A stretch of DNA of 64,000 nucleotides, from contig NZ_BOMN01000029.1 in the NCBI RefSeq assembly GCF_016862215.1, positions 62,001-126,000 of the forward strand. The letters are read 5' to 3'. Positions 1 to 8,867 of this stretch are shown here, in pieces; the stretch's first letter is position 1, and each line of letters starts with the position of its first letter. The DNA is from Winogradskya humida (GTDB taxonomy: Bacteria > Actinomycetota > Actinomycetes > Mycobacteriales > Micromonosporaceae). Both the position numbers and the translations under genes were made by a program. The notes beneath the pieces were generated by a model, which was given only the letters and a program-made list of their open reading frames with translations, was not told where the DNA came from and made no database searches.

Positions 1-942
1 GAGGGTGCCGGTCGGGGGGTTGTCGAACAGGCCCTGGCGGAACATCGAGGTCAGGATGCGGCGGGCGGACTCGTCGACGTTGATCGTGGAGTCCGTCAGG
101 GGCTTGCCGAAGTACTTGTCGCCCGGCATCTCCATGTCGAGGCCGTTGCTGGCCGAAGCCTCCGTCGAGTGGGTGGCGTCCCAGTCCGAGGTGATGAAGC
201 CGTCGAAGCCGAACTCGTCGTGCAGGATCTTCTCCTGCAGCTCACTGTTCTCGCAGGGGAAGGTGCCGTTGACCGGGTTGTAGCCGCACATGACCGAGCC
301 GACGCCGGCGTTGATCGCGTCCTCGAACGCGGGGAGGTAGATCTCGCGCATCGTGCGCTCGTCGATCCGCGCGTCGCTGCCGGGAGTGTTGCGCCTGGTC
401 TCCTGGTTGTAGACCGCATAGTGCTTGACCTGCGCGATAGGGCCCTGGGACCGAATTCCGGCGATCTCCGCGGCGGCCGACTGGCCGGCCAGGTAGGGGT
501 CCTCGCCGAGCGACTCGAAGGCCCGGCCCCAGCGGGGGTCACGGACGATGTTGATCGTGGGGGCCAGGACCACGTTGGCGCCTTTGGCCCATTCCTCGGC
601 GCCGAGGACCTTGCCGTACGCGGTCATCAGCGCCGGGTCCCAGGAAGCGGCCGCCGCGACGGGTGCGGGGAGCTGGGTGACACCGGTCAGGCTCCCGCCG
701 ACGCCTGCCGGGCCGTCCTGCAGGTGCAGCGGCGGGATGCCGAGCCGGGGGATGCCGTCGACGCAGCCGACGTACCCACAGGCTTTGCCGCCGTGCATGA
801 GGGTCAGCTTCTCGGCGCGGGTCATCTTCGCGAGCAGGGCTTCCACGCGCTGATCCATGGACGGCGACGAGGAGCTGCCGCCCAGGCCGACGAGCGCCCC
901 GCAGACGAGCACGCCCGCGAGCGCCATCCGTACCAATCGCAT
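1..942 (-). CDS. Glycoside hydrolase family 3 beta-glucosidase (5' part)
   Basis: The first 314 codons of a secreted GH3 enzyme are present; the rest lies before the window. An N-terminal signal peptide (Arg/hydrophobic, residues 1-22) is followed by the GH3 TIM-barrel domain, with the typical LHLQDGPAG, NIVRDPRWGR and GEDPYL segments and the catalytic nucleophile Asp in the SDW motif near residue 253. GH3 enzymes release glucose or xylose from the non-reducing end of beta-glycosides. The ATG at 942 has an AGGGAG site 7 bases upstream. The gene diverges from the antiporter at 1006. The family is clear; substrate specificity cannot be read from this half. Confidence 0.93.
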   Translation of the reverse strand, partial: MRLVRMALAGVLVCGALVGLGGSSSSPSMDQRVEALLAKMTRAEKLTLMHGGKACGYVGCVDGIPRLGIPPLHLQDGPAGVGGSLTGVTQLPAPVAAAASWDPALMTAYGKVLGAEEWAKGANVVLAPTINIVRDPRWGRAFESLGEDPYLAGQSAAAEIAGIRSQGPIAQVKHYAVYNQETRRNTPGSDARIDERTMREIYLPAFEDAINAGVGSVMCGYNPVNGTFPCENSELQEKILHDEFGFDGFITSDWDATHSTEASASNGLDMEMPGDKYFGKPLTDSTINVDESARRILTSMFRQGLFDNPPTGTL

Positions 943-1005
943 CGAAACTCCCTGTTCTGCCGGGCAACAGCGGGACAGAGTATCCCCGTCCGGGAGAATG
1001 AACCG

Positions 1006-2652
1006 GTGAGTGTCGAGACGACGTTGCTGTTCATCCTCGCAGGCGTGGCGGTGGTGGTGGCGATCCGGTGGATCGCCGACCGCACCGGGCTGCCTGCCGC
1101 CGCCCTTCTGACCCTCATCGGCATCCTGTACGCGGTGCTACCGGGGCCGAACATCGAACTTGAACCGGTGGTGGTGCTGACCCTTGTCCTCCCGCCGCTG
1201 CTCTACAACGCGGCCCTGGACTCCTCGCTGCTGGACATCCGGCGCAACCTGCGTACCGTAATCAGCCTTTCTGTCGTATTGGTCGTGGTCACGGCCCTGC
1301 TGATCGGTCTGGGCTTCTCGCTCTGGGTCGCCGGTGCCACGATGGCCGCCGGGGTGGCCCTGGGCGCCGCGGTCGCCCCGCCCGACCCGGTCGCCGCGCT
1401 CGCCGTGGGCAAAAAAGTGGGGTTGCCGCACAACATCGTGACCCTGATCCAGGGCGAGGGGCTGCTCAACGACGCCACCGCCCTGACCCTGCTGACCGTC
1501 GCGGTGAATGTCGCGTCGAGTGGCCACTTCTCGTTCGGTCACACCGTGCTCGAGTTCTTCGTCTCCGCGGGCGGCGGTGTCATCGCGGGCATCGTGGTCG
1601 CGTACGCCAACCGCGCCTCCCGTCCCATCCAGCGTGACCCGCTGATCGCGAACGCCATCTCGCTGTCGACGCCGTTCCTCGCGTACGTCATCGCCGAGGA
1701 GGTGCACGTCTCCGGTGTGCTGGCGGTGGTCGTGGCGGGCCTGATCGTCGGGCACGACACCCCGCGGCTGAGCTCCGGTGCGAGCCGGCTGCAGGTGGCC
1801 GCGGTCTGGCGACTGGTCGACTTCCTCCTGGAGGGCCTGGTCTTCCTGCTCATCGGGCAGCAGTTGCCGCGGGTCATCGACGGGCTCTCGGAGTACAAGA
1901 CCTCGACCATCGTGATCGCCGTATCGATCACGGTCGGCGTGGTGCTGCTGCTGCGGCCGCTCTTCCTGCTCGTGACCCAGAAGCTGCCGGCGTCGATGCA
2001 TGCCCGGCTGGGTGGCGACCCGGAGGAGAACGCCATCAAACGGGACCGCGCGCTGAACGGCCGCGAGATCACGGCGCTGAGCTGGGCCGGCACCCGGGGC
2101 GTCATCACGCTGGCCGCGGTCTTCATCATCCCGGCGAAAACCGACGACGGGGCGAACTTCCCCGACCTGGACCTCCTGCTGTTCTGCGCGTTCGTCGTGG
2201 TGCTGGTGACCCTGGTCGGTCAGGGCCTCACGTTCGCCCCGCTGGTGCGGATGCTGGGTCTGCGCGCCAACAAGTCGGACAAGGCGCGGCAGCGCAACGA
2301 GGCTCGTTCGGCCTCGGTGCGGGCGGCGATGGACCGGCTCGAGGAGATCCAGCAGGACGAGCACGACGACGCCGACGACCAGGCCATCGAGACGATGCGC
2401 AAGCAGCTGAACCACCGGCTCGAGCGCTATCTGCGCCGCATCGACCTGCTCGACCAGTCGGATTCCGACGAGGTGCCGGTGTCGCCGCAGTACGAAGCGG
2501 CTCTACGGGTACGCCGGGCCGTGATCGACGCCCAGCGCGAGGAGCTGATCCGCTGGCGTGACGCGGGCACGCTCGACGACGAGGGCCTTCGCGTCCTCGA
2601 ACGCGAGCTGGACCACGAGGAACGGCTCCTGCCGGACCGTCCGAGGGCGTAG
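1006..2652 (+). CDS. Na+/H+ antiporter, CPA1/NhaP type
   Basis: A 548-residue integral membrane protein with about a dozen hydrophobic segments and the CPA1 exchanger core: PPDPVAALAV with Asp127 and GEGLLNDATAL with Glu151 and Asp156, the residues that in this family carry cation exchange. A hydrophilic, charged C-terminal tail (about residues 425-548) is probably cytoplasmic and regulatory. The GTG at 1006 was chosen because GGGAG lies 9 bases before it and the hydrophobic segment starts directly after; the open frame extends far upstream but there it is antisense to the GH3 gene. A sensor kinase follows after 12 bases, so the two are probably cotranscribed. It should export Na+ (or K+) in exchange for protons. 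Confidence 0.92.
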   Translation: MSVETTLLFILAGVAVVVAIRWIADRTGLPAAALLTLIGILYAVLPGPNIELEPVVVLTLVLPPLLYNAALDSSLLDIRRNLRTVISLSVVLVVVTALLIGLGFSLWVAGATMAAGVALGAAVAPPDPVAALAVGKKVGLPHNIVTLIQGEGLLNDATALTLLTVAVNVASSGHFSFGHTVLEFFVSAGGGVIAGIVVAYANRASRPIQRDPLIANAISLSTPFLAYVIAEEVHVSGVLAVVVAGLIVGHDTPRLSSGASRLQVAAVWRLVDFLLEGLVFLLIGQQLPRVIDGLSEYKTSTIVIAVSITVGVVLLLRPLFLLVTQKLPASMHARLGGDPEENAIKRDRALNGREITALSWAGTRGVITLAAVFIIPAKTDDGANFPDLDLLLFCAFVVVLVTLVGQGLTFAPLVRMLGLRANKSDKARQRNEARSASVRAAMDRLEEIQQDEHDDADDQAIETMRKQLNHRLERYLRRIDLLDQSDSDEVPVSPQYEAALRVRRAVIDAQREELIRWRDAGTLDDEGLRVLERELDHEERLLPDRPRA

Positions 2653-2664
2653 GAGGGGCAGGGC

Positions 2665-4077
2665 ATGGCACGCGGAGAAATCGAGAAGCTGGCCATGCCC
2701 GTGCCCGCCGCGCTCTCCCGGGAGCGCCGCATCGCCGGCTTCGTCGCCGTCGGTGCGGGGCTGCCCGCGCTGACCCTGCTGCTCAAGATCGGCACCGGGC
2801 TGACGCTGACCAACGACATCCTGGTCTTCCTGGCCGCCGTGGTCGGCGTCGCCCTGATCGGCGGCCTGTGGCCCGCGCTGCTCGCCGCGGTCACCGGTTC
2901 GCTGGTCCTGAACTGGTTCTTCACCCCGCCGTTCCACACGTTCACCATCGCCGAGAGCGGCAACCTGCTCGCCCTGGCGATCTTCGTGCTGGTCGCGCTC
3001 GCGGTGAGCTGGGTGGTGGACACCGCCGCGCGGCGGACCAGGCAGGCCGCGCAGGCCGGCGCCGACGCGCGGATCCTGGCCGACGTCGCGGGCAGCGTCC
3101 TGCGCGGTGCCCGGCCGCTGATCGCGCTGATGGAACGGCTGCGCGAGACGTTCACCCTGCGATCGGTGACGCTGCTCGAGAACGGCACCGAGGTGGCAAA
3201 GGTGGGCGAGGACGGGCCGGGCGAGGCGGACGACGTGGTGAAGGTGGACGACGCCCTGGTCATGCTGCTGCGCGGGCACCCGCTCAAGCCGCCCGACCGG
3301 CGCATCGTGGAGGCGTTCGCCGCCCAGGCCGCGGTCGCGCTGCGTCAGGAAAGACTCGCGGCCGAGGCCGCCACGGCAAAACCGCTGGCCGAGGCGGATC
3401 GGATGCGCACGGCGTTGCTCGCTGCCGTGAGCCACGATCTGCGTACGCCGTTAGCGTCCGCAAAAGCAGCAGTCGCCAGCCTCCGCAGCGACGACGTGCA
3501 CTTCGACGACAAAGACCGCGCGGAACTGCTGCTGACCGCCGACGAATCGCTCGACCGGCTGACCCGGCTCGTCACGAACCTGCTCGACATGAGCCGGCTG
3601 CAGGCGGGGGCGCTCGGCGTGACCCTGCTCGCGATCGGCGCCGAGGAGATCGTGCCCCGCGCGCTGGACGAGCTGGGCCCGGCCGGGCGTACGGTGCGGA
3701 CCCGCATCCCGGACGATCTGCCGGCGCTGCTCGCCGACCCCGGCCTGCTGGAACGCGTCCTGGTGAACCTGATCGGCAACGCCCTGCGCTACAGCCCGGC
3801 CGGACGCCCGCCGATGATCACCGCGAGCGCCAGGGGCGGCACGATCGAGCTGCGCGTCATCGACCACGGCCGTGGCATCCCCGAGGACCGCTGGGACGAG
3901 GTCTTCCTGCCGTTCCAGCGGCTCGGCGACCGGGACAACCACACCGGGGTCGGGCTGGGGCTGGCGCTCGCGCGGGGGCTGACCGAGGCGATGGGCGGGA
4001 CACTGCTCCCGGAGGAGACACCCGGCGGCGGCCTGACGATGGTGCTCTCGCTGCCGTCCGGCACGCTGGACGGATGA
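2665..4077 (+). CDS. Sensor histidine kinase, KdpD-like C-terminal half (DUF4118)
   Basis: This 470-residue membrane kinase has a DUF4118 bundle of about four helices (residues 20-125), a short GAF-like/linker region, then HisKA with the phospho-acceptor His257 in SHDLRTPLA and an HATPase domain with the N box ending at Asn372, G1 box DHGRGIP near 400 and G2 box GVGLGLALARG. Full KdpD carries an N-terminal KdpD/Usp sensor of about 380 residues that is absent here. No response regulator gene adjoins it, so it is an orphan kinase or talks to a remote partner. AGGAGGGG precedes the ATG. It overlaps the next gene by ATGA. Its place between an ion antiporter and a racemase-like gene hints at cation or osmotic sensing, which is inference. 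Confidence 0.9.
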   Translation: MARGEIEKLAMPVPAALSRERRIAGFVAVGAGLPALTLLLKIGTGLTLTNDILVFLAAVVGVALIGGLWPALLAAVTGSLVLNWFFTPPFHTFTIAESGNLLALAIFVLVALAVSWVVDTAARRTRQAAQAGADARILADVAGSVLRGARPLIALMERLRETFTLRSVTLLENGTEVAKVGEDGPGEADDVVKVDDALVMLLRGHPLKPPDRRIVEAFAAQAAVALRQERLAAEAATAKPLAEADRMRTALLAAVSHDLRTPLASAKAAVASLRSDDVHFDDKDRAELLLTADESLDRLTRLVTNLLDMSRLQAGALGVTLLAIGAEEIVPRALDELGPAGRTVRTRIPDDLPALLADPGLLERVLVNLIGNALRYSPAGRPPMITASARGGTIELRVIDHGRGIPEDRWDEVFLPFQRLGDRDNHTGVGLGLALARGLTEAMGGTLLPEETPGGGLTMVLSLPSGTLDG

Positions 4078-4685
4078 TCGGTTTCCTGCACACCGCGCCC
4101 GTCCATGTCGACACGTTCGAACGGCTGCTCGGCGAACTGGGGCCGGGCGTGGCGAGCGTTCATGTCGTCGATGAGTCGCTGCTCGCCGATTCAGCGCGGC
4201 CCGGGGTCGACGACAGGTTGCTCGCGCGGCTCCACGAGGTTGCCGATGCGGGAGCGAAGCTGATCGTCTGCACGTGTTCGACGTTGAGCGGGCGCGCCGA
4301 GCAGTTGGGGGACGCTGTGGGCGTACCGGTGTTGCGGGTTGATCGCCCTATGGCCGACGCCGCGGTCGCAGCGGGACCCAGGATCGGGGTGGTCTTCGCG
4401 GTCGAGTCGACGCTGGCGCCGACCCGCGAGCTGCTGGACCGTCCCGGCGTCGAGATCGTCGAGGCGCCCTGCCTGGCTGCATGGTCACTCTTCCAGGCCA
4501 ACGACCTCGACGGGTACGCCCGGAGCGTCGCCGCCTGCGCCCGAGCCCTCGACGTGGACGTGATCGTGCTGGCCCAGGCGAGCATGGCCCCTGCCGAGAT
4601 TTTGCTCGCGGATCTTGGAAAACCCGTCCTGACCTCGCCCCGGGCCGCGGTGCGGGAGGCCCTTCTCCGCTACACACTTGTGTAG
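4074..4685 (+). CDS. Asp/Glu/hydantoin racemase family protein
   Basis: A 203-residue cytosolic protein whose start ATG overlaps the kinase stop (ATGA), so translation is coupled. It has the two-lobed Asp/Glu racemase pattern: a first Cys in LIVCTCSTLSG (about residues 64-74), a central Rossmann-like stretch PRIGVVFAVEST, and a late VIVLAQASMAP segment where the second catalytic Cys of true racemases would be but here is Ala/Ser. The missing second Cys suggests a decarboxylase-like or otherwise altered activity rather than a two-base racemase. The substrate is unknown. The last codons contain a palindrome that probably serves the next gene. Confidence 0.8.
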   Translation: MIGFLHTAPVHVDTFERLLGELGPGVASVHVVDESLLADSARPGVDDRLLARLHEVADAGAKLIVCTCSTLSGRAEQLGDAVGVPVLRVDRPMADAAVAAGPRIGVVFAVESTLAPTRELLDRPGVEIVEAPCLAAWSLFQANDLDGYARSVAACARALDVDVIVLAQASMAPAEILLADLGKPVLTSPRAAVREALLRYTLV

Positions 4686-4691
4686 TAAATT
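4670..4691 (+). promoter_or_regulatory. TetR operator and leaderless promoter
   Basis: CTACACACTTGTGTAG at 4670-4685 is a perfect palindrome (7+2+7) placed in the last codons of the racemase-like gene. It is directly followed by TAAATT at 4686-4691, a good -10 box whose end lies 7 bases before the GTG at 4698. This geometry implies a leaderless transcript for the TetR gene with the operator in the -35/-10 spacer, the usual autorepression layout. No convincing -35 hexamer was found. Confidence 0.6.
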
Positions 4692-4697
4692 GCACAT

Positions 4698-5324
4698 GTG
4701 AGTAGCCCGACGGATCTGACCGCCCGCGCCCGCATCCGGGAAGCGGCGCTGACCCTCTTCGCCGCGAAGGGGATCGACGGCGCGACGATCCGCGACATCG
4801 CCCAGGAAGCCGGGGTCTCCTCCGGGCTGCTCCGGCACCACTTCGGCTCCAAGGAGGGGCTGCGCGACGCCTGCGACGACTACGTCATGGCCGAGCTCGC
4901 GCGGGTCCGGGCCCCCTACCTCGCCGGCAACCAGACGCTCGGGGCGCAGGCGATGAGCAACGCGCTCAACAGCGTGCCGCTCCGGCTGCAGAACTACGTG
5001 GTCCGCTCGACCATGGACGGCACCCCGGCGGGGGCGCAAATGTTCGAGCGCAACGTCGACGAGGCCGAGACCTGGCTGGCCCAATCAGACATCAAAACCG
5101 ACGACCCGCGGGCCTACTGCGCGGTGCTCGTCTCCCTGCAGATGGGCATGTTCCTGATGCGGGACCGCATCTCCGCCACCATCGGCGCCGACACGCACGA
5201 ACAGGTCGGGCAGGCCCGGATGCTCAAGGCCGCCGTCGACATCTTCGCGCAGCCGCTGCTGCCCCCCGACATGGCCGCCGACGCCCGCGCGGCGCTCGAC
5301 CGGCTCATCACCGCTCAGGAGTAA
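4698..5324 (+). CDS. TetR family transcriptional regulator
   Basis: This 208-residue regulator has an N-terminal helix-turn-helix (residues about 10-57, with [26 protein letters not shown]) and a divergent all-helical ligand domain. It sits immediately before an ABC-2 exporter, the common arrangement for a drug-responsive repressor of an efflux pump. The GTG start lacks a ribosome site but fits a leaderless transcript (see 4670-4691). Its last seven codons lie in a 29-base tandem duplication that also contains the start region of the exporter gene. Confidence 0.92.
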   Translation: MSSPTDLTARARIREAALTLFAAKGIDGATIRDIAQEAGVSSGLLRHHFGSKEGLRDACDDYVMAELARVRAPYLAGNQTLGAQAMSNALNSVPLRLQNYVVRSTMDGTPAGAQMFERNVDEAETWLAQSDIKTDDPRAYCAVLVSLQMGMFLMRDRISATIGADTHEQVGQARMLKAAVDIFAQPLLPPDMAADARAALDRLITAQE

Positions 5325-5360
5325 CCGCCATGCTCATCACCGCTCAGGAGTAACCGCCAT
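5303..5360 (+). repeat. Exact 29-bp tandem duplication over the exporter start
   Basis: Positions 5303-5331 and 5332-5360 are identical. Each copy holds the end of the TetR reading frame, its stop, a CAGGAG ribosome site and CCGCCAT(G). As a result there are two start signals: the first ATG at 5330 opens a seven-residue frame, MLITAQE, which stops at 5353, and the second ATG at 5359 starts the ABC gene. The unit is not a multiple of three, so only the second start is productive. Confidence 0.95.
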
Positions 5361-6243
5361 GACGGAAGCGATCGGTGTCACGGGGCTCGTGAAGAGCTTC
5401 GGGCGTACCCAGGTGCTCAATGGTCTTGATCTGCACGTCGAGGCCGGCGAGGTGCACGGCTTCCTCGGGCCCAACGGCGCCGGGAAGTCCACCACGATCC
5501 GGATCCTGCTCGGCCTGATGCGCAGGAGCGGCGGCGACGTGCGACTGCTCGGCGGCGACCCCTGGTCGGACGCGACCGCGCTGCACCGGCGGTTGGCGTA
5601 CGTTCCGGGCGACGTCACGCTCTGGCCCACGCTCACCGGCGGCGAGGTGATCGACCTGCTCGGCCAGCTGCGTGGCGGCCTCAACCGCAGACGCCGCGAC
5701 GAACTGCTCGACCGCTTCGACCTCGACCCCCGCAAGAAGGCCAGGACCTACTCCAAGGGCAACCGGCAGAAGGTCGCCCTGGTCGCGGCGCTCGCCTCGG
5801 ACGCCGAGCTGCTGATCCTCGACGAGCCCACCTCCGGCCTGGACCCGCTGATGGAGGAGGTGTTCCGCCAGGTTGTCCTCGAGGAGCACCGGCGCGGCGG
5901 ACGGACCGTGCTGCTCTCCAGCCACATCCTCACCGAGGTCGAGGCGCTCTGCCACCGCCTGACGATCATCCGCGAGGGCCGCACGGTCGAGACCGGCACC
6001 CTCGCCTCGCTGCGCCACCTCACCCGGACCACCATCGACGCCGAACTCGTCGGTGCCGTCAACGGCCTCGGCACCCTGCCCGGCGTGCACGACCTGCGCG
6101 TCGACGACCACCACGTGACGTTCGATGTGGACACCGAAACGCTCGAACCCGCCCTGCGCAAGCTCATCGACGCCGGCGTCCGCAGCCTGACCAGCAAACC
6201 ACCCACGCTCGAAGAGCTCTTCCTCCGGCAGTACGCGCGATGA
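5359..6243 (+). CDS. ABC transporter ATP-binding protein (ABC-2 exporter)
   Basis: A 294-residue nucleotide-binding subunit with Walker [10 protein letters not shown] (about residues 37-45), an atypical signature YSKGNRQKV in place of LSGGQ, Walker B LLILDEP, and a C-terminal domain after residue 215 as in DrrA/CcmA-like drug exporters. It overlaps the permease by four bases (ATGA) and the two should form a half-size exporter energised by ATP. The TetR gene upstream is its likely regulator. CAGGAG at 5345-5350 serves the ATG at 5359; a duplicated site 29 bases upstream competes for ribosomes. Confidence 0.92.
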   Translation: MTEAIGVTGLVKSFGRTQVLNGLDLHVEAGEVHGFLGPNGAGKSTTIRILLGLMRRSGGDVRLLGGDPWSDATALHRRLAYVPGDVTLWPTLTGGEVIDLLGQLRGGLNRRRRDELLDRFDLDPRKKARTYSKGNRQKVALVAALASDAELLILDEPTSGLDPLMEEVFRQVVLEEHRRGGRTVLLSSHILTEVEALCHRLTIIREGRTVETGTLASLRHLTRTTIDAELVGAVNGLGTLPGVHDLRVDDHHVTFDVDTETLEPALRKLIDAGVRSLTSKPPTLEELFLRQYAR

Positions 6244-7775
6244 CCGGCACCGGCACCCTCATCCGGCTCATTCTGCGCCGCGACCGCGTCCTGCTACCCC
6301 TCTGGGCGATCCTGGTGGCCCTGATCCCCGCCGGCTACGCCAGCTCCTTCAAGGGCCTCTTCCCCACCGCCGCCGACCTGGCCGGATACGCCCGGGTCAG
6401 CATGTCCAGCCCCGGCTTCATCGCGCTCTACGGCCCGCTGCGCGGCGACAGCCTCGGCGAGATCGTCGCGTGGCGAGCCGGCTTCTTCCCCGTGATCATC
6501 GGCCTCATCAGCCTGCTCACCGTCATCCGCCACACCCGCACCGAGGAGGAGGCGGGCCGCACGGAACTGATCGGCTCGGGCATCGTCGGCCGGCACGCCG
6601 CTTTCGCCGCAGCATTGATCACCACCGTCGGCGCCAACCTCGTGCTCTTCGCCATCATCAGCGTGACGATGATCGGCCAGGGCCAGCCGGTCGGCGGGTC
6701 GGTGCTGCTGGGGTTGTCGTTCGCGTTGTCCGGCTGCGTTTTCGCTGCTCTCGGCGCGGTCACCGCTCAGCTCTCCGGGTCGGCGCGCACCGCCCGGTCC
6801 ATCGCGATCGTCGTGCTGGGGGTGGCCTTTGTGCTGCGGCTCGCCGGCGATGTGGACACTGGCGTCTCGTGGCTGTCGTGGGTCTCGCCTATCGGGTGGG
6901 TTCAGCACGTTTTTGCGTACGGTGAGAATGACGTCTTGCCGCTTCTCCTGGCGCTCCTTCTTGTTGCCGGTCTGGTTGTCCTGGGCAGCGTGCTGGTGTC
7001 CCGCCGCGACGTCGGCGAAGGGCTGATCGCCGCGCGGCCCGGCCCCGCCACCGGCACCATCAGCGGCCCGATCGGCCTGGCCTGGCGATTGCACCGCGGC
7101 GTCCTGACCGGCTGGATCCTGGGCTTCGCCGCCCTCGGCCTCGTCTTCGGCGGCGTCGCATCGAGCATCGCCGACCTCGCCGCCGACAACTCCGACCTCG
7201 CCGCCATCTTGCGACGCCTCGGCGGCAACAGCTTCCTCGTCGGCATGATCGCCGTCCTCGGCCTGATCGCCGCCGCCTACGGCGTCCAGGCCGCCCTGCG
7301 CCTCCGCGACGAAGAAGCCACCGGCCACACCGAAGCGATCCTGGCGACCCCCGTTGGCCGGCTGCGCTGGCTGGCCAGTCATGTGGTGTTCTCGCTACTC
7401 GGTCCGGCTGCCGCTCTGCTGGTCGGCGGTCTGCTCTGCGGGCTCACCGCGGGAGGCCATCAGCTGGCTACGGTCCTCGGCGCGGCTGCTGCTCAGCTCC
7501 CGGCGGTGTGGGTGCTGACTGCGCTGACGGTTCTGCTCTTCGGGGCGTTTCCCCGGCAGGCGTCGGCGGCTTGGGGCGCGGTTGCGGCCTGCTTCCTGAT
7601 CCTGATGATGGGGGCGGTGCTGGGGCTGGACCAGTGGGTCCTGGACCTCTCCCCGTTCACCCACGTCGGCCACGGCCTGTCCGCCACACCATTTGTCACC
7701 CTCACCGCGATCGCGGCGGTCCTGGCAACGGCCGGCACGCTCGCCTTCCGCCACCGCGACATCCCCTCGGCCTAG
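6240..7775 (+). CDS. ABC-2 type permease, polyketide-antibiotic exporter-like
   Basis: This 511-residue protein has about twelve hydrophobic segments in two similar halves, each starting with a cytosolic amphipathic stretch (near residues 1-20 and 275-295), the pattern of permeases annotated as polyketide antibiotic transporters. The paired repeats [17 protein letters not shown] (first half) and [19 protein letters not shown] (second half) mark the internal duplication. It is coupled to the ATPase by an ATGA overlap. Export of a hydrophobic drug or metabolite is the likely role; the substrate is unknown. Confidence 0.88.
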   Translation: MTGTGTLIRLILRRDRVLLPLWAILVALIPAGYASSFKGLFPTAADLAGYARVSMSSPGFIALYGPLRGDSLGEIVAWRAGFFPVIIGLISLLTVIRHTRTEEEAGRTELIGSGIVGRHAAFAAALITTVGANLVLFAIISVTMIGQGQPVGGSVLLGLSFALSGCVFAALGAVTAQLSGSARTARSIAIVVLGVAFVLRLAGDVDTGVSWLSWVSPIGWVQHVFAYGENDVLPLLLALLLVAGLVVLGSVLVSRRDVGEGLIAARPGPATGTISGPIGLAWRLHRGVLTGWILGFAALGLVFGGVASSIADLAADNSDLAAILRRLGGNSFLVGMIAVLGLIAAAYGVQAALRLRDEEATGHTEAILATPVGRLRWLASHVVFSLLGPAAALLVGGLLCGLTAGGHQLATVLGAAAAQLPAVWVLTALTVLLFGAFPRQASAAWGAVAACFLILMMGAVLGLDQWVLDLSPFTHVGHGLSATPFVTLTAIAAVLATAGTLAFRHRDIPSA

Positions 7776-8230
7776 TGTCCTGAGTCGGTAGTTGCTTGTC
7801 AGTGCGGTCCGGGTGGATCACCGCTTTCCCTAACCACCCACCGGCCGCGCCCGAGTTGTCGCAGTCCATGCCGCGAGGCTGAATGTTGCGCCGGACACCG
7901 GGATACGAGAACTTTCTGCGGTGCTGCTCCTCAAATCCGGTCAATCACGTCTGACGGAAGAAAGTATGCTTCATGGCCAGACGTGATTGGCCCACGCTTG
8001 ACACCTGACGCCGCAGAAGATTGCGGCATAGCCGGTTTCGGCGCAACTTCGTGCCTTTGGCCAGATCCTGCTGCCCTCGCCGCCCACCGCAAACGGATCA
8101 AAGACTCAAACCACGCTAGATTCCCCCGCGACTGGACTCTGCCGCGGCCCGGAGTCTCGCTGCGGCCCGAAGTTTCGCCGCAGGCTTTACCGCGAGCTTG
8201 ACTCCGCCGCGGGCCGGACCCTGCCGCGGG
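7776..8230. other. Non-coding stretch with an inverted repeat and degenerate CCGCGG repeats
   Basis: No convincing gene was found. The only longer frame (7983-8201, plus) is made from repeated CCGCGG-like blocks and has no ribosome site. Two structures stand out: a long inverted repeat at 7939-7992 and, from about 8135 to 8245, a run of imprecise 16-22 base units containing GCCGCGG/GCTGCGG/GCCGCAG cores. Confidence 0.6.
7939..7992. repeat. Inverted repeat, 12-bp perfect arms extendable to 15
   Basis: CAATCACGTCTG at 7942-7953 is the reverse complement of CAGACGTGATTG at 7978-7989. Allowing one G-T pair, the arms extend to 7939 and 7992. The loop is 24 bases. No T-run follows on either strand, so a simple intrinsic terminator is not supported; it lies about 165 bases after the exporter permease. 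Confidence 0.8.
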
Positions 8231-8443
8231 CTAGATTTCGCGGCGTCGGCGGAGGACGTGGTAGGCGACTGCGGTGGCAGCCGCCGCGGCGACGATGACC
8301 GTGGCGGCTACCGGGTGGAGATCCTTGGAGAGGCTCGGGGCGCGGTCCGGTCCCACCGCCCAGAGGACCAGCGCGGCGAGGTAGGCCGCCGTGAGACCGC
8401 CCGCCCACCAGCGCAGCGCCCGGAGCCGGGCATTACGCAGCAC
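8231..8443 (-). CDS. Small membrane protein, two predicted helices
   Basis: A 70-residue frame starts with GTG at 8443, four bases after the stop of the VOC gene, with AAGGA about ten bases upstream inside the VOC coding end. Residues about 12-31 (WWAGGLTAAYLAALVLWAVG) and 43-61 (VAATVIVAAAAATAVAYHV) form two hydrophobic helices, and the protein ends in a positive RRRREI tail. It looks like a coupled downstream partner of the VOC gene. No family was recognised. Confidence 0.5.
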   Translation of the reverse strand: MLRNARLRALRWWAGGLTAAYLAALVLWAVGPDRAPSLSKDLHPVAATVIVAAAAATAVAYHVLRRRREI

Positions 8444-8447
8444 GCCG

Positions 8448-8867
8448 TCAAGATCCTTGATGACAGACGGCCTCCAGGTTGATGCCGTGCGGATCGAGCA
8501 CGAACCCACCGAAGTAGTCAGCGTGATACTCCGGATGAACAGCCGGCGCCAGCAGGTCCTTGGCCCCGGCAGCGAGGGCCGCCTCATAGAAGGCAGCGAC
8601 GTCCGAACGACTGTCGACAGTGAAGGCCACGTGCATGTTGGTCCCGACCGTGCCACCGTCGATCAGCCAGAAGTAGGGCTTCACGTCTGCCAACCCGAAG
8701 CCCGTCATCGCAGTCGGCTGGTTCGGCGTGGCATTCGGCGGAATCTCCAACATCTTGGTGATCCCGACACTCGCCAGCACCGGCTCATAAAACGCCACAG
8801 CGGCAGCCAGATCCGGCACGGCAACGTTGAGGTGATCAATCCTGGACCCAGAACGGTCAAGCGTCAT
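8448..8867 (-). CDS. VOC/glyoxalase family protein
   Basis: A single-domain VOC protein of 139 residues: beta-alpha-beta-beta-beta modules with LDHLNVAVPDLAAAVAFYEPVLASVG-type opening (residues about 11-35) and a C-terminal FGGFVLDPHGINLEAVCH that supplies the usual metal-ligand Glu. VOC proteins act as metal-dependent dioxygenases, isomerases or drug-binding proteins; this one cannot be assigned further. The next small membrane gene follows after four bases. Confidence 0.88.
   Translation of the reverse strand: MTLDRSGSRIDHLNVAVPDLAAAVAFYEPVLASVGITKMLEIPPNATPNQPTAMTGFGLADVKPYFWLIDGGTVGTNMHVAFTVDSRSDVAAFYEAALAAGAKDLLAPAVHPEYHADYFGGFVLDPHGINLEAVCHQGS

Noticed and set aside
169..1005. Plus-strand frame that continues upstream from the antiporter
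   Set aside because: It is antisense to the GH3 gene; the GTG at 1006 with its GGGAG site opens the real protein.
1138..2415. 425-residue minus-strand ORF
   Set aside because: Asp/Arg/Gln/His-rich antisense shadow of the antiporter gene; same pattern in many other long antisense frames here.
2868..4073. Long plus-strand frame in front of the racemase-like gene
   Set aside because: It is an Arg/Ala/Gly-rich shadow of the kinase gene; the racemase-like protein starts at ATG 4074.
7983..8201. 72-residue plus-strand ORF
   Set aside because: Built from CCGCGG repeats, no ribosome site, no protein-like pattern.
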